Shown here: piece after piece, positions 17,506 through 26,689 of the stretch
How the letters are laid out: every line of letters begins with the position of its first letter
How positions within the stretch are numbered: position 1 is the first letter of the stretch
NCBI GenBank assembly: GCA_947488655.1
Contig: CANKZZ010000005.1
Location: 421,356 to 485,355 of the forward strand
From: an uncultured Psychroserpens sp.
GTDB taxonomy: Bacteria > Bacteroidota > Bacteroidia > Flavobacteriales > Flavobacteriaceae
Reading direction: 5' to 3'
Length of the DNA stretch: 64,000 nucleotides
Notes under the pieces: generated by a model
Seen by the model: the letters and a program-made list of their open reading frames with translations, nothing else
Told to the model about the DNA's origin: nothing
Database searches by the model: none
Made by a program: the position numbers and the translations under genes

Positions 17506-19158
17506 TTAATTGAGTAATTGCTTTGCATGTTCTAATGCAGAATTTGAAACATTAACTCCACCAAGCATTTGTGCTATCTCAACTATGCGCTCCTCTGGAG
17601 CTAATTTTTTGAGCTGTGTTTGAGTTACCTCATTTATATCTTCTTTATAAACTTTAAAATGATGGTCTCCTTTTGCTGCAATTTGTGGCAGATGCGTTAT
17701 TGTAAAAACTTGCATTGCCTTACACATGTCCTGCATTATACTTGCCATCTTATTTGAAATTTCTCCAGAGACACCTGTATCTATCTCATCAAACATGATT
17801 GTTGGTAATTGTGTATAATTAGATAATATGTACTTTATTGCTAACATAATACGAGATAACTCTCCTCCTGATGCCGATTTTTTAAGGTCATTAAATTGAC
17901 CACCTTTATTTGCAGATAATAAAAACTGCAACTCATCTGTACCATTAGATAAAAATGATTTTGAGGTTTTTAATTCTATTTTAAATTTAGCATTAGGCAT
18001 TCCTAGTGTTTCTAAAATAGATTCTAATTGTTTAATTAACTTTGGTATTACCTTACTTCTATTAGTATGTATAGTTTTGGATATTGCTAGCAATTTAGTT
18101 TTTAATTGCTCATACTCTTTTTCTTTTTCTAATATGTGAGCATCTAAATTTTCTGTTACAGATACTTTTGTGGCTAACTCTTCTCTTATTGCAATAAGCT
18201 CTTCTATAGTTGACACAACATGCTTTTGCATCAAACCATGAAGTGTTTGAAGCTTAGTATTTACTACGTCTAGACGATTAGGGTCTGCTTCTAACTGATC
18301 TTCGAGATTTTCTATTTCAGAAAAAATATCATCAATTTCAATTAAACTACTATCAATACGACTATAGATATTTTGATATTGGGTGCCATAGTTGACTAAT
18401 TTTGACAACTGTTGTTTTACTTGTCTTAAATTTGCTGCAATACCAACATCGTCATTGCTTAATAATTGATGTGATAAACTTAATTTATCTTTAATCTCTT
18501 CTATATTATTAAGTGTTTCGTATTCGGCTTCGAGAGTTTCTAATTCCCCAACCACCAATTTTGCTTCAACTAATTCTTTTAATAAAAATAAGTTATAGTC
18601 TAATTCTTTTAAAGATTCTGTCTTTTGGTTTTGTAGTTTTTCAATTTCCGAAGTCAACGATTTAACTGTTTTTAATTCGGAAATGTAACGACTCAAATTT
18701 TCATCATTATTAGCCAAAGCGTCTATAATTTGAAACTGAAAATCATCATTCGTTAATTGCAATGTTTGGTGTTGAGAATGTATATCTAACAAATGTTCTC
18801 CCAAAACTTGCAAATCATCTAATCTAACAGGAGTGTCATTTATAAAAGCTCTTGATTTTCCTGATGGTAAAATCTCTCTCCTAATAATAGTAAGCGATTC
18901 GTAATCTAAATCTTGAGCCTTAAAAAGTGCTTTTAAATTATATTTTGCAACATCAAAAACCCCTTCTATTACGCATTTTTTTGTTGCATCTTTTACGCTT
19001 GCAAGATCTGCTCTTTTACCTAAAATAAGAGACAAACCTCCAAGTAATATAGATTTTCCTGCACCTGTCTCTCCTGTAATTATTGTGAGTCCGTTATTAA
19101 AGCTTACTTGAAGCTCATCAATAAGTGCATAATTTTTTATGGTAAGTTGTGTAAGCAT
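17506..19158 (-). CDS. recN: DNA repair protein RecN
   Basis: RecN is an SMC-like ATPase that gathers DNA ends during double-strand-break repair. The N-terminal P-loop GETGAGKSI lies at about 29-37. Two coiled-coil stretches (about 150-230 and 290-365) flank a hinge. The C-terminal half supplies the ABC signature (KSASGGELSRIMLAIKYI) and Walker B (IMFDEIDTGVSG). At 550 residues it is full length. It leads a run of minus-strand genes that continues with porD-like, coaBC, rpoZ and bamD upstream; in Flavobacteriia this order is common. Confidence 0.96.
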   Translation of the reverse strand: MLTQLTIKNYALIDELQVSFNNGLTIITGETGAGKSILLGGLSLILGKRADLASVKDATKKCVIEGVFDVAKYNLKALFKAQDLDYESLTIIRREILPSGKSRAFINDTPVRLDDLQVLGEHLLDIHSQHQTLQLTNDDFQFQIIDALANNDENLSRYISELKTVKSLTSEIEKLQNQKTESLKELDYNLFLLKELVEAKLVVGELETLEAEYETLNNIEEIKDKLSLSHQLLSNDDVGIAANLRQVKQQLSKLVNYGTQYQNIYSRIDSSLIEIDDIFSEIENLEDQLEADPNRLDVVNTKLQTLHGLMQKHVVSTIEELIAIREELATKVSVTENLDAHILEKEKEYEQLKTKLLAISKTIHTNRSKVIPKLIKQLESILETLGMPNAKFKIELKTSKSFLSNGTDELQFLLSANKGGQFNDLKKSASGGELSRIMLAIKYILSNYTQLPTIMFDEIDTGVSGEISNKMASIMQDMCKAMQVFTITHLPQIAAKGDHHFKVYKEDINEVTQTQLKKLAPEERIVEIAQMLGGVNVSNSALEHAKQLLN

Positions 19159-19215
19159 AAAATTTATAAATCTTACGTGAAGTTAACTAAATTACTAATG
19201 GAAATTACTAAAATA

Positions 19216-20103
19216 CTAGAATTTTATACTACGCCATTTTGAAGAGTGCATAGGAGCAATTTTGGTTAATGTAGAAATTAAATCTGAAACATTAACAGTT
19301 GGTCCTCCACTAAAAACTTGCTCAATCTCATCAGACTTTGTATCGAAAAAGACCCTCATTAAAAATGAATTAGGTCGTTTTTTATTAAGGTTTTGCAATT
19401 GCTGTATAGATTCTACTATAGCACTTTTACCAACTTTTGGGTTGATACTCATTTGGTCCATACCATCTCTATGATAACCATATAATACCTCTCTAAAATC
19501 TTTAAATGTAGGAGACAATATATTATCAATTAAAATAAAACGGGTTTGTCTACCATCTTGAAGACTCCATCCCTTGGCATTATTTTGTTGCGAATAATTT
19601 AAAATAGTTTGTGCTTGCTCATAATACTCATCTCCACCATTTGGACTAAAAGTATCTGCATCTATACCTAAAATCATATAAATATGAAACGACAATACAG
19701 ATATTAAATTAGATTCAAATTGTGTTGGGTTAAATACAAAATTCTGAAATTCTAAATACTGAAAACTAAAGTCCTGATCATTAAAATTATAGGTTGGTGT
19801 ACCATATGTTGAGCCAAAAACTGGTCTAGAGCTCTGTATTTGTAATGAAGCTTGAAATCTATCTGTATCGTAATCTGTTATAGTTACAATCATACTACAA
19901 TCTATACGTTCTTGATTTTTGTATGATTTATCTGTCCATTGTGTATTATTTACAAACTCTCTAAGTTGACGTTCTAATGTTTTAAATACTTGAACATTCT
20001 CATTACCTGTTTGTTGAGCATTGACAACTACATTGCAATTAAGCTCCTGAGACCAAGAAGTTGAAACTACTAATATTAAGAGAATGTATATGTATTTATG
20101 CAT
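19216..20103 (-). CDS. DUF4835 family protein (PorD-like, T9SS-associated)
   Basis: The protein has a signal peptide (about 1-18, ending STSWSQ) and then the typical DUF4835 sequence: QELNCNVVVNAQQTG, DKSYKNQERIDCSM, the RPVFGSTY segment and a C-terminal FFDTKSDEIEQVFS block. Members of this family include PorD of Porphyromonas gingivalis, reported to be needed for type IX secretion. That fits a genome with several T9SS substrates in this window. The start overlaps the end of coaBC by 8 bp, so it belongs to the coaBC-rpoZ-bamD operon. The molecular role is not known. Confidence 0.85.
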   Translation of the reverse strand: MHKYIYILLILVVSTSWSQELNCNVVVNAQQTGNENVQVFKTLERQLREFVNNTQWTDKSYKNQERIDCSMIVTITDYDTDRFQASLQIQSSRPVFGSTYGTPTYNFNDQDFSFQYLEFQNFVFNPTQFESNLISVLSFHIYMILGIDADTFSPNGGDEYYEQAQTILNYSQQNNAKGWSLQDGRQTRFILIDNILSPTFKDFREVLYGYHRDGMDQMSINPKVGKSAIVESIQQLQNLNKKRPNSFLMRVFFDTKSDEIEQVFSGGPTVNVSDLISTLTKIAPMHSSKWRSIKF

Positions 20104-21310
20104 GTGTTTGTTTTAAAATTTGTTGCATTAAATCATGAGCTACATCTGTCTTTGATTTTAGCTCATGAGCAATAACATTATGAGATGCAGTTATAAAAGT
20201 AACTTTATTTGTTGAACCTCCAAAACCTGCTCCTTTGTCGTTTAAAGAATTAAGTACGATTAGATCTAAATTTTTAGATTCTAATTTTCCTTTTGCATAT
20301 TCTAATTCGTTATCAGTTTCTAAGGCAAAGCCTACTAAAAATTGGTGTTTTTTAATTTCACCCAGCGATTTTAAAATATCTTTTGTCTTTTCTAACTCAA
20401 TAGTAAACGTCGTTTCTTTCTTTTTTATTTTTTGATGTGCTACATTTTTTGGTCGATAATCTGCAACTGCTGCCGAAAGTATGGCTATGTCTACGTTTTC
20501 AAAATAGTTATGACAAGCATCATACATTTCTTGAGCACTTGTAACACGAATTAGATTAATAAAACTATGAGCTACTGTTTGATGAGATGGCCCAGAAATT
20601 AAAGTAACCTCAGCACCCAAGTTTGCTGCTGCTTTAGCAATTTCAAAACCCATTTTTCCGCTAGAGTGGTTTCCCACAAAACGTACTGGATCTATAGCTT
20701 CATAAGTTGGACCAGCAGTAATTAAGACTTTTTTGTCTCGTAATGGTAATTTACCTAATACATCACTTTCTATAAATGAAATGATATCTTCAGGCTCTGC
20801 CATGCGACCTTCTCCTACTAGACCACTTGCCAATTCTCCAGATGTTGCTGGAATCATCACATTTCCGAAGGAATTCAATTTATCAAAAGAATTTTTAGTG
20901 GATTGGTGTTTATACATATCTAAATCCATCGCTGGAGCAAAATATACTGGACATTTTGCCGAAAGATATGTTGCCATCAACAAGTTATCACACGTACCAT
21001 TTGCCATTTTTGACAAGGTATTTGCTGTTGCTGGAGCGATGATAAAGAGATTTGCCCAAAGCCCTAATTCTACATGATTATTCCACATAGCATTATCGTC
21101 ATCTTCATTTGTAAACGAAGAATAGACTGGGTTTTTGGATAATGTTGAAAGAGTTAAAGGTGTAATGAAGTCTTTAGAAGCAGGCGTCATAACGACCTTT
21201 ACGTTTGCGCCTGCTTTAATAAATAATCTAACGAGGTTAGCTGTCTTGTAAGCAGCAATACCAGCAGTTATGCCTAGTAATATATTTTTGCCACTTAGTA
21301 TTGAAGACAT
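20096..21310 (-). CDS. coaBC: Bifunctional phosphopantothenoylcysteine decarboxylase/synthetase CoaBC
   Basis: CoaBC makes phosphopantothenoylcysteine and decarboxylates it to phosphopantetheine in the CoA pathway. The N-terminal flavoprotein domain (about 1-185) starts with GKNILLGITAGIAAYKT and contains the FAPAMDLDMY segment. The C-terminal synthetase domain carries KKVLITAGPTYEAIDPVRFVGN and KIKKKE. I use the ATG at 21310 (MSSILSGKNILL) because the longer version starting at 21364 would run into rpoZ. It lies 7 bp after rpoZ and overlaps the porD-like gene, so it is operonic. Confidence 0.95.
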   Translation of the reverse strand: MSSILSGKNILLGITAGIAAYKTANLVRLFIKAGANVKVVMTPASKDFITPLTLSTLSKNPVYSSFTNEDDDNAMWNNHVELGLWANLFIIAPATANTLSKMANGTCDNLLMATYLSAKCPVYFAPAMDLDMYKHQSTKNSFDKLNSFGNVMIPATSGELASGLVGEGRMAEPEDIISFIESDVLGKLPLRDKKVLITAGPTYEAIDPVRFVGNHSSGKMGFEIAKAAANLGAEVTLISGPSHQTVAHSFINLIRVTSAQEMYDACHNYFENVDIAILSAAVADYRPKNVAHQKIKKKETTFTIELEKTKDILKSLGEIKKHQFLVGFALETDNELEYAKGKLESKNLDLIVLNSLNDKGAGFGGSTNKVTFITASHNVIAHELKSKTDVAHDLMQQILKQTHA

Positions 21311-21317
21311 ACTTGTT

Positions 21318-21647
21318 TTATTCCTTAACGTCGTCGTCTGTATTTCTATAATAGATTTTGTCATCTAACCACTCTTGTACTGCCAAAGCGTGTGGCTTAG
21401 GCAATTTCTCGTAGAATTTAGACACTTCTATTTGCTCTTTGTTTTCGAAGATTTCTTCTAAACTATCGTTGTAAGTTGCAAATTCTTCTAATTTGTCAAC
21501 TAACTCACGTCTAATGTCTGTGTTAATTTGTTCTGCTCTTTTAGAGATTACAGAGATTGCTTCATAGATATTATCTGTTGACGCATCAATGATATTTCTA
21601 TCATAAGTTTCTGTTGATACTGGAGCATCGGTTTTCTTTAAATCCAT
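21318..21647 (-). CDS. rpoZ: DNA-directed RNA polymerase omega subunit (Bacteroidota type)
   Basis: This 109-residue protein sits between bamD and coaBC, the usual place of the divergent Bacteroidota omega subunit. The sequence DNIYEAISVISKRAEQINTDIRRELVDKLEEF matches the omega core, in which the helix with RAxQI packs on the RNA polymerase beta' subunit to help assembly. The acidic C-terminal tail (IYYRNTDDDVKE) is typical. It is 12 bp downstream of bamD and 7 bp upstream of coaBC. Confidence 0.88.
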   Translation of the reverse strand: MDLKKTDAPVSTETYDRNIIDASTDNIYEAISVISKRAEQINTDIRRELVDKLEEFATYNDSLEEIFENKEQIEVSKFYEKLPKPHALAVQEWLDDKIYYRNTDDDVKE

Positions 21648-21659
21648 TGTATGTGTAAT

Positions 21660-22475
21660 TTAACTTTTTGTATTGTATTGCTGTATTGCAGTTACCATGT
21701 CTTCATTCATTTTATCGGCTTCTTTTTTAAATTCAGAATCTGGATAAAATTTGTTAAAACTTTTATAGTAATTAATTGCAGTGTTTAGTCTTGTTTCTTG
21801 TTTAGATTTTACACTGTTAATTCCTAACTTATATGCTGAATCTAATCTGTAAAACATTGCTTGTTCTCTAAAACTAGTACCAGGATAATCTGCTAAGAAA
21901 TTATCAAACGCCTTAATGGCTGCTAAATAATCTGAAGATTCAAAATAAGCAATATTATTATACTGCTTAGCAATTTCAAATGCTTTTTTCTCTAGCTTGT
22001 AATCTAACTCTTTTATTAACTCGTTGGCCTGAGGCAAAAACTCTGAGTCTGGATATTTATTGACAAACAATTGTAACTTCTCTAAAGCTTCAATAGTTTC
22101 ATGCTGCTCTTTACTATAAACTGGCGACACTTGATAATAACTCTTTGCTGATAAAAATGAAGCTTCTTGTGCTTTCTCACTTGCTGGATAACCACTTTCA
22201 AAACGATTTAGTTGATAACCAGCTGTAATGTAATCTCCCATTTCATAAAATGATCTGGCATACATATACATTAATTTTTCTGCTTGTGGCTTTCCTCTAT
22301 AATTAGGTACAATTTGAGCAAAAAGTCTATTTGCTTTAGACCATTTTTGCGCTTCAAAAAGTTCTGTACCAAATTTAAACTTGGTTGCTATATCTTCAGA
22401 TTTAAGTGCTTTTTGATATTCACTGCATGAACTCAAGACTAATGATATTGCTAATAAGTAAAATAATTTCTTCAT
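21660..22475 (-). CDS. bamD: Outer-membrane assembly lipoprotein BamD
   Basis: BamD is the lipoprotein partner of BamA in folding beta-barrel proteins into the outer membrane. The N-terminus is a lipoprotein signal with lipobox LVLSSC (Cys16). Tetratricopeptide-like helices follow over the rest of its 271 residues, including the family motif NRLFAQIVPNYRGKPQAEKLMYMYARSFY split over two helices. The length suits Bacteroidota BamD (E. coli: 245). It is the first gene of the bamD-rpoZ-coaBC-porD-like series. Confidence 0.93.
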   Translation of the reverse strand: MKKLFYLLAISLVLSSCSEYQKALKSEDIATKFKFGTELFEAQKWSKANRLFAQIVPNYRGKPQAEKLMYMYARSFYEMGDYITAGYQLNRFESGYPASEKAQEASFLSAKSYYQVSPVYSKEQHETIEALEKLQLFVNKYPDSEFLPQANELIKELDYKLEKKAFEIAKQYNNIAYFESSDYLAAIKAFDNFLADYPGTSFREQAMFYRLDSAYKLGINSVKSKQETRLNTAINYYKSFNKFYPDSEFKKEADKMNEDMVTAIQQYNTKS

Positions 22476-22607
22476 AAATAAAAAACAGGTTGCAAAAGTA
22501 CGTATTATTAACGTATAATAAAAACAAAAAGTATACTGGGATTAAACATCAAAAATAGCCGATGAATTTAGGCTCTCATTATGTTTAAGTAATATTTAAC
22601 TTTTTTA

Positions 22608-23489
22608 TTAAGATTCTATTTTTTGAACCGCCAATTTTATATTTTGTTTCAATTCATTTGAAGCTTCAACTAAAGGTAGTCTTACTGTAGATTTTGCTAA
22701 GCTCAAAGTTTCTAAAACAGCTTTAATTCCTGCTGGATTGTTTTCAGAAAAAATAAGAGATGTTAAATCCATTAATTTAAAATGAATATCATAAGCTTCT
22801 TTTGCCTTACCTTCTAAACCAAGGTTAATCATTTTTGTAAATTGCTTAGGTACAGCTTGACCCAATACAGATATTACTCCTGCTCCACCAGCTAAAACAA
22901 CTCCTAAAACCAAATCATCATCTCCAGAAATAATTAGAAAATCCTTTGGCTTATCTCTTAATAATTTTAAGTACTGATGCACATTATTTCCTGCTTCTTT
23001 TACTGCGATGATATTTTCAAAATCATTTGCTAAACGCAATGTAGTTTCTGGAGACATGTTAGACGATGTTCGTCCTGGAACATTATATAGAATAATATCT
23101 ACAGGTGACACCTCTGATATCGCCTTAAAATGTTGATAAATACCTTCTTGTTGTGGTTTGCTGTAATATGGTGACACAGATAAAAGCGCATCTATTTGAG
23201 ATAGATCTGTAGTTTTTATCTCTTCTATTACAGTTGTAGTATTGTTACCACCAATACCTAAAACCAATGGTACGCGACCATTATTGGCTTTTATAATCGT
23301 ATCAGTAATTGATTTCTTTTCTTGAGCAGTAATCGTTACACTCTCTCCTGTAGTGCCAGAAATAACAATGTAATCTGTTCCATTTTCAATATTAAAGTTT
23401 ACCAAGTTTGCTAAGGCAGTGTGGTCTACTGTTAAATCGCTATTAAAGGGTGTAATAATGGCTACACCTGTACCATGAAATTTAGTCAT
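22608..23489 (-). CDS. dapA: 4-hydroxy-tetrahydrodipicolinate synthase DapA
   Basis: DapA condenses pyruvate with aspartate semialdehyde, the committed step to lysine and meso-diaminopimelate for peptidoglycan. The TIM-barrel signature is complete: SGTTGESVT near 43-51, the proton-relay Tyr in YNVPGRTSS, and the Schiff-base Lys in IIAVKEAGNN. At 293 residues it is full length. It starts 1 bp from the end of the DUF6913-like gene upstream, so they are probably co-transcribed. A second diaminopimelate gene, dapF, is at 50.4 kb. Confidence 0.96.
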   Translation of the reverse strand: MTKFHGTGVAIITPFNSDLTVDHTALANLVNFNIENGTDYIVISGTTGESVTITAQEKKSITDTIIKANNGRVPLVLGIGGNNTTTVIEEIKTTDLSQIDALLSVSPYYSKPQQEGIYQHFKAISEVSPVDIILYNVPGRTSSNMSPETTLRLANDFENIIAVKEAGNNVHQYLKLLRDKPKDFLIISGDDDLVLGVVLAGGAGVISVLGQAVPKQFTKMINLGLEGKAKEAYDIHFKLMDLTSLIFSENNPAGIKAVLETLSLAKSTVRLPLVEASNELKQNIKLAVQKIES

Positions 23490-24008
23490 TTATATTTTAT
23501 TTAAAACAGTTAAATATTTTTTTAATTCGTCTTTAAATACCGAAAATTCTTTAGGCTTAACGTCAATCATTAAATCATATAAACGATCATCTTTATTAGT
23601 TAAACCTACTTTAAAATTAGCTTGAGATGACGCTGTGATTATGTTAAGTTCTAGCTGATTTTCTTTATAATAGCTAATCAAAACATCAAACTTTGTCTCT
23701 ATAAAAGTATGTAGGTCGGTATTGTTTATTTTTCCTTTCCATCCAAAATCTTTTGGGTTAAAATATGTGTCCCAAAGTTCATTAGAATCTTTTGGATCTT
23801 CAACAAACGCTATAATTTTAAGTTTTGCTGGTTGTACTCCCAAACCCGTTATAAACGCTCTAAAGGATTCAAAATCTGAAAATTCATTTATATTAAAAAT
23901 TACACCAACATTACTCATTTTTTGATTGCTAACTGCTACTTGACGAGTACTTAACAATTTGTTGATATATTTTTGATTTGATTTTTCTTTAAATACCTTT
24001 AAAATCAT
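23490..24008 (-). CDS. Conserved flavobacterial protein, DUF6913-like
   Basis: This 172-residue soluble protein has no signal peptide. It begins with a basic segment (KVFKEKSNQKYINKLL) and contains VGVIFNINEFSDFESFRAF, and DLMIDVKPKEFSVFKDEL near the C-terminus. I recall it as the DUF6913 family, conserved immediately upstream of dapA in Flavobacteriia; its function is unknown. The stop abuts the dapA start, so it probably shares the dapA transcript. The gene upstream is divergent. Confidence 0.75.
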   Translation of the reverse strand: MILKVFKEKSNQKYINKLLSTRQVAVSNQKMSNVGVIFNINEFSDFESFRAFITGLGVQPAKLKIIAFVEDPKDSNELWDTYFNPKDFGWKGKINNTDLHTFIETKFDVLISYYKENQLELNIITASSQANFKVGLTNKDDRLYDLMIDVKPKEFSVFKDELKKYLTVLNKI

Positions 24009-24080
24009 TTATATTTATCGTTTGTACAAATGTAGTAAAAACACCTTGTACGTTATTCTAAACATTTCATAATAAAATTC

Positions 24081-24845
24081 ATGAATTATAAACATTTTAT
24101 ATTTTTATTTTCAATCTTAATTTTAAATTCTTGTAAAAAGCAAGACGTTTATCTCAATAAGATTGAAGGCCAGCAAATTAATATTTCTGATAGTTTAGAA
24201 ATCGATCAAAGCATAGAAGATTTTATTAAACCATATAGAGAGCATGTTAATTCAAATTTAGATAGTGTACTCGCTTATGCTGTAGAAACATATTCAAAAA
24301 GTGATGGCGATTATAATACCGCAATTGGAAATATGATGGCAGATGCAGTCTATGAAGAATCAAATCCTGTTTTTAACAGTAGAACTGGAGAAGACATAGA
24401 TTTTGTTTTACTAAACCATGGTGGTATTAGGTCTATAATATCTAAAGGCGATGTTACTACGAGAACTGCTTATGAAGTGATGCCTTTTGACAATTCTATA
24501 GTAGTTGTAAAATTAAAGGGTGCTCAAGTAAGAGAACTTTTAGATTATTTATCTAAAGCTAAACGAGCGCATCCTATTTCAAAAAAATTAAATATTGTTT
24601 TAGATGTCGACGGAAATTTTAAATCTGCAACACTAAATAGCAAACCCTTAGATTTTAGTAAAACTTATAATGTTGCAACCAACGATTATTTATATAATGG
24701 AGGTGATCGTATGGATTTTTTCAAGACCAATGACAGTCTCTATGTGTTGGATTATAAGGTAAGAAATGTGTTAATTGATTATTTTACTAAAATAGATACT
24801 TTAAACCCAGTTATAGATAATCGCTTTATTCAGCTTAAAAAATAA
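24081..24845 (+). CDS. Lipoprotein with the 5'-nucleotidase C-terminal domain only
   Basis: A lipobox (ILILNSC, Cys18) marks export and lipidation. The remainder is the substrate-binding 5_nucleotid_C domain of UshA-type enzymes: NTAIGNMMADAVYEE, FVLLNHGGIRS, the AYEVMPFDNSIVVVKLKGAQVRELL block, and TYNVATNDYLYNGGDRM. The catalytic metallophosphatase domain is absent; it is encoded by the next gene, 2 bp downstream. The pair looks like a split UshA-like enzyme in reversed order, with this half providing nucleotide binding in the periplasm or at the outer membrane. That the two halves form a complex is inferred. Confidence 0.9.
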   Translation: MNYKHFIFLFSILILNSCKKQDVYLNKIEGQQINISDSLEIDQSIEDFIKPYREHVNSNLDSVLAYAVETYSKSDGDYNTAIGNMMADAVYEESNPVFNSRTGEDIDFVLLNHGGIRSIISKGDVTTRTAYEVMPFDNSIVVVKLKGAQVRELLDYLSKAKRAHPISKKLNIVLDVDGNFKSATLNSKPLDFSKTYNVATNDYLYNGGDRMDFFKTNDSLYVLDYKVRNVLIDYFTKIDTLNPVIDNRFIQLKK

Positions 24846-24847
24846 TT

Positions 24848-25762
24848 ATGCAAAGAAGACAATTTTTACAACAAACAGCAGCAGCTTCGGCATTAGTTGG
24901 ACTTAGCGGTTTAGGTTTAACATCTTTTACTACTGCCTCAACAAAAAAAATAACCATTTTACATACTAATGATGTGCATAGTCACATTGATGCCTTTGGA
25001 CCTGATGATGGTAGAAACCCAAACCAAGGTGGTGTTGCTCGACGTGCTAGCTTAGTAGAAGCTATTAGAAAAGAAAACCCAAATACGTTATTATTAGATG
25101 CTGGTGATATTTTTCAAGGCACACCGTATTTTAACTATTATGGTGGAGAATTAGAATTTAAGCTAATGAGCATGCTTAAATACGACGTTGCAACTATAGG
25201 TAACCATGATTTTGATAATAGTATTGAAGGTCTTTACGCGCAGTTACCTCATGCTAAATTTGATTTTGTATCTGCTAATTATGATTTTTCAAATACAATT
25301 ATGGATACACATGTAAAACCATATCGTATTATTGTTAAAGATGATATTAAAATTGGAATTTTTGGTTTAGGAATAGAACTCGATGGACTAGTAGAAAAAC
25401 GCATGTATAAAGAAACAGTTTATTTAGATCCTACAGAAATGGCTCAAGAAATGTCTAGAGTTTTAAAAGAGGATGAAAAATGTGATCTTATTATTTGCTT
25501 ATCGCATTTAGGATATAACTATAGTAATAGACCAGAAAAAATATCTGATTTAAAATTGGCTTCAATCACCAAAGACATTGACCTTATTATTGGTGGACAT
25601 ACACATACCTTCTTGAAAAAACCTACGGTTGTTAAAAATTCTGAAGGAAAAAACATGTTAGTAAACCAAGTGGGATGCTATGGTATAAACTTAGGTAAAA
25701 TTGATTTTTACTTTGATGCAGATAAAAATAAAGCTGCTAATGGGACGTCAATAATTGTTTAA
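24848..25762 (+). CDS. Metallophosphatase domain protein (5'-nucleotidase N-terminal half) with Tat signal
   Basis: The start MQRRQFLQQTAAASALVGLSG is a twin-arginine (Tat) signal, suggesting export in folded form with metal bound. The calcineurin-like phosphoesterase core is complete: LHTNDVHSH, DAGDIFQGT, GNHDFD, CLSHLGY and GGHTHTF supply the two-metal ligands. The 304 residues stop after this domain; the substrate-binding domain is encoded just upstream. Together they should hydrolyse nucleotides or other phosphate esters in the periplasm, for phosphate or nucleoside scavenging. Confidence 0.92.
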   Translation: MQRRQFLQQTAAASALVGLSGLGLTSFTTASTKKITILHTNDVHSHIDAFGPDDGRNPNQGGVARRASLVEAIRKENPNTLLLDAGDIFQGTPYFNYYGGELEFKLMSMLKYDVATIGNHDFDNSIEGLYAQLPHAKFDFVSANYDFSNTIMDTHVKPYRIIVKDDIKIGIFGLGIELDGLVEKRMYKETVYLDPTEMAQEMSRVLKEDEKCDLIICLSHLGYNYSNRPEKISDLKLASITKDIDLIIGGHTHTFLKKPTVVKNSEGKNMLVNQVGCYGINLGKIDFYFDADKNKAANGTSIIV

Positions 25763-25764
25763 AT

Positions 25765-26592
25765 TTAAAGATTTACCGAAATTTCTCTTAATTTCTCTGT
25801 AGTTGGCACAAAATACTCCGTAAAATTTATGCGTTTGTTGCTATTTCTATTTGTATGATGGTCAAACACATACTTATACAATAAAAATAAACCTGCAGTG
25901 TGCAACATATTTTCAAAGACTTCAAAAACCCAGAAATATACATACATACTGCATACATAATACAATACGTCTGAGAACACCAGACAAAACACCATTAATA
26001 AAAATGTAATTGATTGCGCTGTTTCTCTACTTAAATAAACTGCAAATGAAAAATAGGTTAATGCTATAAGTATTATGCCATGACCTATATATAGCATCAA
26101 ACTAGTGTTTTCTACAAAATTACTTTTCGCAACTCCATATAACGTATAAAGAAAATAACTGTTTAAAATTAATACAATTGCCAGGTACACAGTTACTAAC
26201 CCTTCAAACTTAAATCGCTTTAATTTACCAAGAAGAACAAAAATTAATAGTAAATAAGCGCCTATATAACACACTTTTGAGAGCTTAGATGTTATATCTC
26301 CAAATCCAAAAACAGAAAATGCATCACCTATAAAAAACACTAAAAAAGTAACAATAAAAATGTTCGCCATTTTATTTAATTGGCAAAAGTAGAAAGTCAA
26401 TAGAACGGTAACTGTAATTAATTTTACCATTTGTGAAAACATAGCCATATCAAAGTATATAGCTAAGGTTGTACATAACAATAAAGAAAACAATACGACA
26501 ACCAATGCCTTATTAGGCCTTAATTTTTGCATATTTTTCATAGTAGGTTTAGAATTGGGTATCGCAAATATAGAAAAATATATGTATTTCAA
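25765..26592 (-). CDS. Polytopic membrane protein, possibly YhhN/TMEM86-like
   Basis: Seven or eight hydrophobic helices fill the protein, including SLLLCTTLAIYFDMAMF, FIVTFLVFFIGDAFSVFGFGD and FLLMVFCLVFSDVLYYVC. The two Asp residues within membrane helices (GDAFS, SDVLYY) recall the YhhN/TMEM86 lysoplasmalogenase family, but the match is weak and I treat it as unassigned. The ATG at 26541 (MKNMQKLRPNK) is an alternative start. A shorter, similar protein is encoded at 27070-27810 on the same strand. Its stop faces the metallophosphatase gene's stop across 2 bp, with no obvious terminator. Confidence 0.7.
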   Translation of the reverse strand: MKYIYFSIFAIPNSKPTMKNMQKLRPNKALVVVLFSLLLCTTLAIYFDMAMFSQMVKLITVTVLLTFYFCQLNKMANIFIVTFLVFFIGDAFSVFGFGDITSKLSKVCYIGAYLLLIFVLLGKLKRFKFEGLVTVYLAIVLILNSYFLYTLYGVAKSNFVENTSLMLYIGHGIILIALTYFSFAVYLSRETAQSITFLLMVFCLVFSDVLYYVCSMYVYFWVFEVFENMLHTAGLFLLYKYVFDHHTNRNSNKRINFTEYFVPTTEKLREISVNL

Positions 26593-26607
26593 CGCAATAA
26601 ATATACG

Positions 26608-26619
26608 TTTTATCGATTA
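26608..26619. promoter_or_regulatory. TAATCGATAAAA motif (reverse) between divergent genes
   Basis: The complement of the 12-mer seen at 11133 and 27876 lies in the spacer between the membrane protein gene (-) and the DoxX-like gene (+). No regulator is known to me; it is listed because it recurs between genes. Confidence 0.3.
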
Positions 26620-26689
26620 AAATCAAAATACCGTCCAAAATTCGTTGGTTTTAAATAATAAATCGTCTAAAAACTTATACAAGAACATT

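Noticed and set aside
24848..25762. Truncated UshA pseudogene
   Set aside because: Both domain genes are complete with their own export signals and intact motifs, so a split arrangement is more likely than decay.
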